DNA of 64,000 bases from Synechococcus sp. A15-62 (GTDB lineage Bacteria; Cyanobacteriota; Cyanobacteriia; PCC-6307; Cyanobiaceae), in contig NZ_CP047950.1 in NCBI RefSeq assembly GCF_014280075.1, forward strand, positions 186,001 through 250,000, given 5' to 3'. This document shows, in pieces, positions 54,836 through 62,168 of this stretch. A program made the position numbers and the translations under genes. How positions within the stretch are numbered: the first letter of the stretch is position 1; every line of letters begins with the position of its first letter. The notes beneath the pieces were generated by a model. It searched no databases. It was given only the letters and a program-made list of their open reading frames with translations, and was not told the origin of the DNA.

Positions 54836-56295
54836 GCGGCCTCCGCAAACTGTCGGGCCCAGGCGAGCACCTCGTTCACCCGCTCGGCATCCGGCCCTTC
54901 GCAGTAGAGCCGCAGCAGCGGTTCCGTGCCGGAGAAGCGCAGCATCAGCCAGTGGTTCGGCCCCATCCTCAGTTTGATCCCGTCGGTGCTGATCACCTCC
55001 AGCACGTCTGCGCCGGCGACGGTCGAGGGCGTGCTCTGGTCCAGCAGCGTCTCGAGCCGTCGGCGTGCCTCCATGTCGGCCAGGCGCAGGTCGAGTCGGT
55101 CGTAGTGACTGCTGCCTCCGTGTTGTTGCTGGAGCGCATCCAGACGCGCACCCAGGGGTTGCTTTCCTTCCACCAGGGCTTCCAGCACCAGCATCGCCGC
55201 GAACAGGGCGTCCCGCTCGGGCAGGTGCATGCCGAAGCCCACACCACCGGATTCCTCTCCGCCGATCAGCACATCCCCGGCCAGCATCTCTGCGGCGATG
55301 TACTTGAAGCCCACCGCGAGCTCCAGAACCTTGCGTCCCTGGGCCTCCGCCACCAGCCGCATCAGATCCGAGCCGCTCACAGTCTTGACCACGGCGCCCG
55401 GCAGCTGGCGGGCTCGGGCCAGGTGATCGATCAACAGGGGCATCAGCAGCTGGGTGCTGCAGAACCGGCCGGTTTCATCCACGGCAGCGATGCGGTCACC
55501 ATCGCCGTCGAACACCAATCCCACCGCAGGAGTCCCGGCGGCCGTTGAGGCTTTCACGTCCGCGATCAACGCCCCGAGGTAGGGCGCCAGGGGTTCCGGC
55601 GGATGACCGCCGAACAAGGGATCTCGTTCGCTGCGGATCTCTTCCACAACGCCAGCGGCTTCAGGGCCGAGCAGCTCCGTCACACACCCGGCGGCTGATC
55701 CGTGCATCGGATCGACGATCACCTTGAGGTTGATGGCCTTTAGGCCGTCAACCAGGGCATTCAGGTCCAACTTGCGGCGCAGCCCTTCGAGATGCTCGCC
55801 GCGTCCATCAAACCGGGGGACCTCCGCCTTGATCGGTGCCGTGATGCCGCCGGCAGCCAGACGTCGTTCCACGGCGGCCGTGAAGTCTCCCTCGACCGAT
55901 CCACCAAAGGGGCCTTTGATCTTCAGCCCCAGCCATTCCGGTGGGTTGTGACTGGCGGTGATCACCAGTGCTCCCAGGGCTTTGCGCTCCACCACGGCCC
56001 AGCTGCATGCCGGCGTGGGGACAGCGGTGTCGGTGAGCAGGGGTTCGAGTTCACAACCCCGCACAGCGGCCGCAATGGCTTCCGCCAGTTCTGGAGCCAG
56101 AAAGCGGCGGTCGTAACCGATCACCACCGTTCGGCTGCTGAGACCCTCGGGGGCGCGATGGGCGAGCTCTTGAGCCGCGGCAGCGGCAACGGGCAACAAC
56201 CGCTCAACCGTGATGTCGACGCCGGTGATCCCGCGCCAGCCATCGGTACCGAACTTGATCGGAGCTGGACTCAGAGGGAGGGGAGCCGATGCCAT
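54832..56295 (-). CDS. Phosphoglucomutase/phosphomannomutase family protein
   Basis: This alpha-D-phosphohexomutase of 487 residues interconverts hexose 1- and 6-phosphates. It has KFGTDGWRG near residues 14-22, the phosphoserine loop VITASHNPPEWLGLKIKGPF near residue 112, the metal-binding FDGDGDRIAAVDETG and the sugar-specificity loop GGEESGGVGF. The C-terminal phosphate-binding segment RFSGTEPLLRLY is intact. Glucose versus mannose specificity is not decided by sequence. It is upstream of rdgB with a four-base overlap. Confidence 0.92.
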   Translation of the reverse strand: MASAPLPLSPAPIKFGTDGWRGITGVDITVERLLPVAAAAAQELAHRAPEGLSSRTVVIGYDRRFLAPELAEAIAAAVRGCELEPLLTDTAVPTPACSWAVVERKALGALVITASHNPPEWLGLKIKGPFGGSVEGDFTAAVERRLAAGGITAPIKAEVPRFDGRGEHLEGLRRKLDLNALVDGLKAINLKVIVDPMHGSAAGCVTELLGPEAAGVVEEIRSERDPLFGGHPPEPLAPYLGALIADVKASTAAGTPAVGLVFDGDGDRIAAVDETGRFCSTQLLMPLLIDHLARARQLPGAVVKTVSGSDLMRLVAEAQGRKVLELAVGFKYIAAEMLAGDVLIGGEESGGVGFGMHLPERDALFAAMLVLEALVEGKQPLGARLDALQQQHGGSSHYDRLDLRLADMEARRRLETLLDQSTPSTVAGADVLEVISTDGIKLRMGPNHWLMLRFSGTEPLLRLYCEGPDAERVNEVLAWARQFAEAA

Positions 56296-56348
56296 GGCAC
56301 AGCCTGCACTTCAGTGGATCTAGCAGCTGGCAGCCGTAGGGTCGGCGG

Positions 56349-57824
56349 ATGGGTGACACCCCGCCTGCCGACAACGCTCTCACCGACCGGTTGCTGCGCA
56401 GTTGGCTGCGCTGCCGTCGTAAGGCCTGGCTCGACCGCCACGGCAATCCAGCCGAGCGGCGCTGGACGGCCCATCGCAATCTGCTGCTGGACGACCAGCA
56501 GCGCTGTTTTGTGGCCTTGCTGCCCCGCAAGCCTGGCCATGGCATCGCCGCCTGTGCTGCCGGTGCCGAGGCTGTGGTGGGTCTGCGCCTCAAGGGCCTT
56601 GGCCCATCCGGTGAGCCGTTGGAGGCACACCCTCCACTGCTGCGGCGGGTCAAGGGCCAGTGCCGCTGGGGTGACTTCGCCTATCAACCGGTGCTCGCCC
56701 GTCAGGGTCGCCGCACCACCCGGGAACATCAGCTGCCGCTGGCGCTGATGGCTCTGTTGCTTGAGCAGATTCAGCAGGGCGACGTTCCGTCCATGCTGGT
56801 GCTCGGCGGTGGTGGCCGGCGCCTGGAACAGGAGCGGCTGCATCTCTCCAGTGGTCTGCGCCGACAGCTGTCGGAGGGGCTGCGCAAATTGCACGCTGAC
56901 CTCGAACGCTCTGTTCCTCCTCCGCTGGCCGCCGACCGGCGCAAGTGCTCCCTTTGCAGCTGGCGTGTCGCCTGCAATGCGGTGGCGGTGGAGGAAGGAC
57001 ATCTGAGCGAAGTCAGCGGTATTGGGGCCAAGCGGCGCGAGATGTTGCTGGAGCTTGGGATTCGCGGCTTGTCCGATCTGGCCGCGGCTGATCCGTTGCA
57101 GCTCGCCGAGCGGCTGCAACGTTTTGGGGATCAGCACGGTGAGGTAGCCGCATCCCTGGTGGCCCAGGCCCGGGCGCAGCGCGATGGACGGGTGGAGCGT
57201 TTGAGTGCCTCAGCGGCGCTGCCGGAACTGCAGGACTGCCCGGGTGTGCTGCTCTACGACATCGAATCCGACCCCGACGCTCGTCACGACTTCCTTCACG
57301 GTTTTCTGGTGCTGCCCAGAACCCAAAGCGGAGACTGGGATCTGGCATCAGTGGCGTATCACCCGATCCTGGCCCTGGCGGAGCATGGTGAAGCCCGTTG
57401 CTGGCTGCGGCTGCAGCGGCTGCTGAATCGCTACCGGGGTTGGCCGATCCTTCACTACGGGGAGACAGAAAGCCTGGCCTTAAGGCGTATGGCTGAGCGG
57501 CAGGGTGCTGCAGAGGCTGAGGTGCTGCAGCTTCGTCAGCGGTTGGTGGATGTGCATGCCCGAGTGCGGCATCACTGGCGCCTGCCCCTGGCCAGTTATG
57601 GCCTCAAGGCCGTGGCCGGTTGGCAGGGGTTCCAATGGAGTCAGGCCGGTGTGGACGGGGCCCGGGCCCTGCTCTGGTGGCGGCAGTGGCAGGGGGAGGG
57701 ACCTGATCGACGCGGCAACAGGCACGGACTGCGCTGGATCTTCGATTACAACCGCGACGACTGCTTGGCCACCTGGGCCGTTGCTGCTTGGTTGCTTGAA
57801 CAGGATCAGGCGTCGGGATCCTGA
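56349..57824 (+). CDS. TM0106-family RecB-like nuclease
   Basis: This 491-residue predicted nuclease has two parts. The N-terminal part has Cas4/RecB-like features (LLRSWLRCRRKAWLDRHG near residue 15) with the iron-sulfur-type cysteines C-x2-C-x5-C (CSLCSWRVAC) near residue 203. The C-terminal part is RNase H-like and opens with VLLYDIESDPDARHDFLHGF. It ends in DYNRDDCLATWAV with the closing Asp pair. A helix-hairpin-helix-like VSGIGAKRREMLLELGIRGL lies between them. The cellular role is unknown, and no CRISPR array is nearby. The 3' end overlaps the convergent ygfZ by 19 bases. Confidence 0.85.
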   Translation: MGDTPPADNALTDRLLRSWLRCRRKAWLDRHGNPAERRWTAHRNLLLDDQQRCFVALLPRKPGHGIAACAAGAEAVVGLRLKGLGPSGEPLEAHPPLLRRVKGQCRWGDFAYQPVLARQGRRTTREHQLPLALMALLLEQIQQGDVPSMLVLGGGGRRLEQERLHLSSGLRRQLSEGLRKLHADLERSVPPPLAADRRKCSLCSWRVACNAVAVEEGHLSEVSGIGAKRREMLLELGIRGLSDLAAADPLQLAERLQRFGDQHGEVAASLVAQARAQRDGRVERLSASAALPELQDCPGVLLYDIESDPDARHDFLHGFLVLPRTQSGDWDLASVAYHPILALAEHGEARCWLRLQRLLNRYRGWPILHYGETESLALRRMAERQGAAEAEVLQLRQRLVDVHARVRHHWRLPLASYGLKAVAGWQGFQWSQAGVDGARALLWWRQWQGEGPDRRGNRHGLRWIFDYNRDDCLATWAVAAWLLEQDQASGS

Positions 57825-58600
57825 AACGCCACGGGTTGACGGATCTGGAGCTGTTCTCCGTTGGCCCCTTCCAGCGTTGGACTGGCCAGGCACTGGCGGC
57901 GCACCAGGGCCAGCCCAAGCCAAGTGCCGTCGCATTCGAGAGCACTGGTGATCACCCCGGCTCGCTCTCCCTCGAGCGTGAGCTTGGTGCCGGGTGACAG
58001 CGGACTGGAGCTGCTCCAACAGCGCAGCTGTTGTTTCACTCCTGCCTGACCGATGACTTTGGCCATGGTCTCCTGGCCGAGGTAGCAGCCTTTTTCCGTG
58101 CTGATCTGAGCGACGAGACCCAGTTCCAGGGGATTGGTCTCGCCATTGAGTTCACCGGGGCCCGGGGGGAATCCGCTCTGGAGCCGCCATTGCTCCAGAG
58201 CCGTCGCGGTGGCGGCTTCTCCTGATGCCCAGGGCTCCGGCAGTTCCGCGTCCGGACCGCACCAGATTGCGGCAGCGTTGGGCTCCAGCCACTGCAGTCG
58301 GCGCAACTGAGCCAGTGGTTGGAGGCGAACCCGATCGGCTGGAAAGATCACCTGATCAAATCCAGCGTGAACGGCAGAGGCCTCTCCCGCCAGAACGATC
58401 ACATCGGCCCCCTCTGCATCGAAACGAAGTTCCAGCACCGCCCGCAAGCGTCCCGTAGCGGTCAGCCAGCAGGTCTGAAGAAGATCGCCGGTCTGGAGTG
58501 CGTTGAGGTCAGCACTGGTCTGCCCCTGAAGAAACTGGCGAGCTCCGCTGCCGTTCAAGCGCAGCCAGGGCACCTGGGCGTCCCAAAACAACTTGTTCAT
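57806..58600 (-). CDS. ygfZ: YgfZ/GcvT-like tRNA-modifying or iron-sulfur maintenance protein
   Basis: This 264-residue folate-binding GcvT-fold protein supports iron-sulfur enzyme repair under oxidative stress. The diagnostic motif [13 protein letters not shown] (K-G-C-[YF]-x-G-Q-E) lies near residue 170 with its conserved Cys, and [10 protein letters not shown] precedes it. The N-terminal [20 protein letters not shown] is the GcvT-type start. Its start overlaps the pyrE stop by four bases (ATGA), so it is cotranscribed with pyrE. Confidence 0.9.
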   Translation of the reverse strand: MNKLFWDAQVPWLRLNGSGARQFLQGQTSADLNALQTGDLLQTCWLTATGRLRAVLELRFDAEGADVIVLAGEASAVHAGFDQVIFPADRVRLQPLAQLRRLQWLEPNAAAIWCGPDAELPEPWASGEAATATALEQWRLQSGFPPGPGELNGETNPLELGLVAQISTEKGCYLGQETMAKVIGQAGVKQQLRCWSSSSPLSPGTKLTLEGERAGVITSALECDGTWLGLALVRRQCLASPTLEGANGEQLQIRQPVAFQDPDA

Positions 58601-59169
58601 GCCGGCACGAAGGCGGCGATTTCAGACAGCTTGTAAAGGCTGATCAGTTCAAGACTGTCTGCCGCCATTGCGGCGTCACCGCCTTCCTCACGGTCGACGA
58701 TGGTGACAACCCGGTTCACTTCGTAACCGGCGTCGCGGAGCTGCCGCACTGCCTTGAGGGAGGAACCTCCTGTGGTCACAACGTCTTCCAGAACGGTGAT
58801 TAGGGCCCCGTGGGCGGGTAGCGGACCCTCCAGCCAGGCCCCGGTGCCGTGGCCTTTGGCTTCCTTGCGCACGATCAGCGCATCAAGCTCACGATCTTGA
58901 TCAGCGGCGGCCATGGCAACACCGCTCACCAGTGGGTCTGCTCCGAGGGTGAGACCAGCCACGGCCCGCGCATCGGCCTCCACGTGGGTGAGCATCGCTC
59001 GGCTGATCAGCGCCAGGCCGGAACCGCTCAGGCTCACGGGTTTGCAGTTCACGTAGTGCTCGCTCTTGCGGCCTGAAGCCAGGGTGAAGTCTCCGCGTCG
59101 GTAGGCCAGGGTGGCCAGACGGTTCAGCAGTTGCTCCCGCTCAGTCGGGACACTCGACGATTCAGGCAT
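58597..59169 (-). CDS. pyrE: Orotate phosphoribosyltransferase
   Basis: This 190-residue enzyme joins orotate and PRPP to make OMP in UMP synthesis. It has [17 protein letters not shown] near residue 28, [29 protein letters not shown] and the PRPP-binding loop [16 protein letters not shown] near residue 126. The length is normal. It is the upstream gene of a pyrE-ygfZ pair, divergent from the exported protein at 59202. Confidence 0.95.
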   Translation of the reverse strand: MPESSSVPTEREQLLNRLATLAYRRGDFTLASGRKSEHYVNCKPVSLSGSGLALISRAMLTHVEADARAVAGLTLGADPLVSGVAMAAADQDRELDALIVRKEAKGHGTGAWLEGPLPAHGALITVLEDVVTTGGSSLKAVRQLRDAGYEVNRVVTIVDREEGGDAAMAADSLELISLYKLSEIAAFVPA

Positions 59170-59201
59170 GGGACTGGCCGCACTTCGCAGATGTCCTTAG
59201 T

Positions 59202-59726
59202 TTGCGCGTAGAGCTGTTTCATCCAGTGCTGCTGAGGTCGTTCCTTGGCTCGAGCCTGCTCCTGCTCGCCGGCCCATCGGTGCTGGCGGGTCCGTTGGTC
59301 TGCACCACCAGCGTTGAGGCCCCTCCGCCCGGCAGTGGTTCCGCCCCCGTCGAAGTCACGGTGTGCCACCCCACGGAGACCACCAGTGAGCTGATCAACC
59401 GTCGCTTCTACACCTGGACTTCACCCATGGCCCGGGGCGTGGATCCCTTGCATCAATTAACCGATGTTCTGGGGATCGCTGTCGGCGGCATCGAGGGAAA
59501 TCGGTTCATGGGATTCGGCTTCCCCGACCAGACGCTGATCTGGGATGGGTCGGCACTTCAGAACACGACGGGAGCTCTGCTGGAAGAGCAGAGCCAGCCG
59601 CTGCCGATGCGAACTTTGGACATCTCGAGCGGGTTCAACGGCAGCCTGGCGGCCACCGAGGTCAACGAATCGATGCCGGACGCGCCCATGGCGGACCACT
59701 TCCCCGACGCGACTCCCCTGTGGTAA
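59202..59726 (+). CDS. Exported protein of unknown function
   Basis: This protein of about 174 residues has a likely signal peptide (VLLRSFLGSSLLLLAGPSVLA) and a mature part with two Cys residues near its start (LVCTTSV, VTVCHP). I know no motif in it. MARGVDPLHQLTDVLGIAVG is the most structured-looking stretch. The only start at the right place is a TTG at 59202, preceded by little ribosome-binding signal, so the exact N-terminus is uncertain. It ends 12 bases before the tRNA gene. Confidence 0.6.
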   Translation: MRVELFHPVLLRSFLGSSLLLLAGPSVLAGPLVCTTSVEAPPPGSGSAPVEVTVCHPTETTSELINRRFYTWTSPMARGVDPLHQLTDVLGIAVGGIEGNRFMGFGFPDQTLIWDGSALQNTTGALLEEQSQPLPMRTLDISSGFNGSLAATEVNESMPDAPMADHFPDATPLW

Positions 59727-59738
59727 CAATCTTCCCGA

Positions 59739-59811
59739 GGGGGTCTAGCAATCTGGTGAATGCAGCGAACTCATAATTCGCCTAAGGCGAGTTCGATCCT
59801 CGCGACCCCCA
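59739..59811 (+). tRNA. tRNA with anticodon CAT (Met elongator or Ile2)
   Basis: The 73 bases fold as a cloverleaf. The acceptor GGGGGTC pairs with GACCCCC, the D arm is GCA/TGC with GG in the loop, and the anticodon stem GCGAA/TTCGC encloses CTCATAA. The T arm is GCGAG, TTCGATC, CTCGC, and the discriminator is A. The 3' CCA is not encoded. The anticodon CAT fits either elongator methionine or the lysidine-modified isoleucine tRNA, and sequence alone does not separate them here. The initiator form is unlikely because its usual features are absent. Confidence 0.93.
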
Positions 59812-59824
59812 TTCCCCCCTGTTA

Positions 59825-61108
59825 ATGCGGCTTCTTCTGCTGGCTGTTCTGCTCGTTCTGCCGGCCTTCTTCGCGGCTGCAGAGGTGGCCCTGCTGCGGC
59901 TTCGCCCCAGCCGCGTTGAAGTGCTGGTGGAGGATCAGCAGGCCGGGGCCCGTTCCATCCAGCGTCTCCAGCGACGCTTGCGGCGCGCTTTGCTGGTGTC
60001 CCAATTGGGTGCAACCCTCGCTCTGGTGGCTCTTGGTTGGGCCGGCCGTGGTCTGGGGGGGCGGCTCTGGTCGGACGGGTCTGTGGGTGTCGCTTGGCGC
60101 GATACAGCCTTGTTCCTCAGCATCGTTCTGCTGGCCACGCTGGTGGCTGGTTTGCTGCCCAAGGCCTGGGTGTTGAACCGTCCGGAATCCTCGGCGCTAC
60201 GCCTGGCGCCGCTGCTGGAGGTGGTGATGCGCTGCTTGGCTCCCCTGCTCAACCTGCTTGAGGCGCTGGCGGGCCTGCTGATGCGCCTGCTCGGCCTGGC
60301 TCCCCAATGGGATGTGCTGGTGCCAGCCCTGTCAGCTGGTGAGCTGGAAACCCTTGTGGAATCCGGGCGGGTGACGGGTCTGTTCCCCGATGAGAAGAAC
60401 ATCCTGGAAGGGGTTTTCGCCCTGAGGGACACCCAGGTGCGGGAGGTGATGGTGCCGCGCTCGGGGATGGTCACCCTGCCGGCCACGGTCCGTTTCGCGG
60501 AAATGATGGAGGCGGTGCATCACACCCGTCACGCCCGCTTCCCAGTGATCGGCCAGTCGCTGGATGACGTGCGTGGCGTGCTGGATCTGCGTCAGATGGC
60601 CGAACCGATCGCACGGGGTGAGCTCCAGGCCGATTCGCTGCTCGAGCCCTATCTCCAGCCTGCGGTGCCTGTCCTGGAGACCTGCACGTTGGCGGAGCTG
60701 CTGCCAATGATCCGCAGTGGTCAGCCGCTGCTGCTGGTGGTGGATGAGCACGGCGGCACCGAGGGTCTGGTGACTGCAGCTGATCTCACCGGAGAAATCG
60801 TTGGTGATGATGATCCCGGCGAGACCGATGAGCCGGATCTGCTCGAAGACAAGGACTACCCCGGTGCCTGGCTGGTAGCCGGAGATCTGGAGATCTTCGA
60901 GCTCAACCGACAGCTCAATCTTGATCTGCCTGAGGCCGATGACCATCACACCCTGGCGGGCTTCCTGCTGGAACGGCTCCAGCACATTCCATCCGCGGGG
61001 GAAGGGCTGCATTTCAATGGCCTTCAGTTCGAGATCACAGCCATGGCAGGCCCGCGGATCGAGCGGGTCCGGCTTGTTCTCCCCAGCTCAGAGGAAGAAT
61101 CCGACTGA
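59825..61108 (+). CDS. CNNM/CorC-type membrane protein with CBS pair (hemolysin-related)
   Basis: This 427-residue protein has an N-terminal CNNM membrane domain of about four helices (residues 1-145), beginning LLLAVLLVLPAFFAAAEVAL with the family's Glu in the first helix. A CBS pair follows (VREVMVPRSGMVTLPATVRF near residue 200, then VPVLETCTLAELLPMIRSGQ). A CorC_HlyC domain closes the protein (LVAGDLEIFELNRQLNLDLP then DDHHTLAGFLLERL). Such proteins are thought to handle magnesium or cobalt at the plasma membrane. It starts 13 bases after the tRNA. Confidence 0.9.
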   Translation: MRLLLLAVLLVLPAFFAAAEVALLRLRPSRVEVLVEDQQAGARSIQRLQRRLRRALLVSQLGATLALVALGWAGRGLGGRLWSDGSVGVAWRDTALFLSIVLLATLVAGLLPKAWVLNRPESSALRLAPLLEVVMRCLAPLLNLLEALAGLLMRLLGLAPQWDVLVPALSAGELETLVESGRVTGLFPDEKNILEGVFALRDTQVREVMVPRSGMVTLPATVRFAEMMEAVHHTRHARFPVIGQSLDDVRGVLDLRQMAEPIARGELQADSLLEPYLQPAVPVLETCTLAELLPMIRSGQPLLLVVDEHGGTEGLVTAADLTGEIVGDDDPGETDEPDLLEDKDYPGAWLVAGDLEIFELNRQLNLDLPEADDHHTLAGFLLERLQHIPSAGEGLHFNGLQFEITAMAGPRIERVRLVLPSSEEESD

Positions 61109-61145
61109 AGGCCGATAGTCTTCCCCCAATCGACCGCCTGTGCTG

Positions 61146-62153
61146 ATGTCTCCCGACCCCATGGTCCCAGTCAAGGTCGGGGTGATCGGCATCGGCAACA
61201 TGGGTTGGCATCACGCTCGGGTGCTCAGTCTTCTGCGAGATGCCGATCTGGTTGGAGTCGCGGATCCGGATGCTGAGCGCGGCAAGCTCGCTACCGAGCA
61301 ATTCGGCTGCCGCTGGTTCGCCGACTACAACGCCATGCTTTCGGAGGTGGAGGCCGTCTGCATCGCGGTTCCGACGCTGCTGCACCATCCCGTCGGTCTG
61401 GCCTGCCTGCGTGCGGGCGTGCACGTTCTGATCGAAAAGCCGATTGCGGCCAGTCAGGACGAGGCAACTGCACTGATCGAGGCCGCTTCAGCGGCTGGGT
61501 GTCTGCTGCAGGTGGGCCACATCGAGCGGTTCAACCCTGCCTTCCGTGAGCTCACCAAGGTGGTGGCCAACGAGGAGGTGGTGGTTCTTGAGGCGCGTCG
61601 CCACAGCCCCCACTCCGATCGGGCTAATGATGTTTCTGTGGTGCTGGATCTGATGATCCATGACATCGACCTCGTGCTGGAGCTGGCAAAGGCACCGGTG
61701 GTGCGGCTTGCCGCTGCCGGTGGTCGCAGTGCCGAAGGCCCGATCGATTACGTCAACGCCACGTTGGGTTTCGAGAACGGTGTTGTGGCCAGCCTCACGG
61801 CCAGCAAGATGAGCCACCGAAAAATCCGCAGCCTCAGTGCGCACTGCCGTTCGAGCCTGGTGGAGACGGACTTCCTCAACCACACACTGCACATCCACCG
61901 CCGGGCCCACGAGTGGTATTCCGCTGATCACGGCGAGCTGCTGTATCGGAATGATGGCTTCATCGAGGAGGTGAGCACCACCTCGATCGAACCGCTCTAT
62001 GCCGAGCTCGAGCACTTTCTGCAGTGCGTTCGCGGCCGGGAGACCCCTGCGGTGGATGGTCTTCAGGCCTCGCGGGCTCTCAAGCTGGCAGACCTGATCG
62101 AACAGGCCGTTGAACACCCGGATACGGGAGCGCCCCTGTGCGCACCGATCTGA
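61146..62153 (+). CDS. Gfo/Idh/MocA-family NAD(P)-dependent sugar oxidoreductase
   Basis: This 335-residue oxidoreductase has an N-terminal Rossmann domain (VKVGVIGIGNMGWHHARVLS near residue 8), VADPDAERG and the catalytic EKPIA near residue 97. The C-terminal sheet domain begins VGHIERFNPAF and includes MIHDIDLVLEL with the catalytic His. The GHIERFNP type is seen in UDP-N-acetylglucosamine 3-dehydrogenases, so a role in sugar-nucleotide conversion for the envelope is plausible but not shown. ATG 61146 was preferred to the GTG at 61140. Confidence 0.85.
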   Translation: MSPDPMVPVKVGVIGIGNMGWHHARVLSLLRDADLVGVADPDAERGKLATEQFGCRWFADYNAMLSEVEAVCIAVPTLLHHPVGLACLRAGVHVLIEKPIAASQDEATALIEAASAAGCLLQVGHIERFNPAFRELTKVVANEEVVVLEARRHSPHSDRANDVSVVLDLMIHDIDLVLELAKAPVVRLAAAGGRSAEGPIDYVNATLGFENGVVASLTASKMSHRKIRSLSAHCRSSLVETDFLNHTLHIHRRAHEWYSADHGELLYRNDGFIEEVSTTSIEPLYAELEHFLQCVRGRETPAVDGLQASRALKLADLIEQAVEHPDTGAPLCAPI

Positions 62154-62168
62154 AGGCTTTCACTGGGA

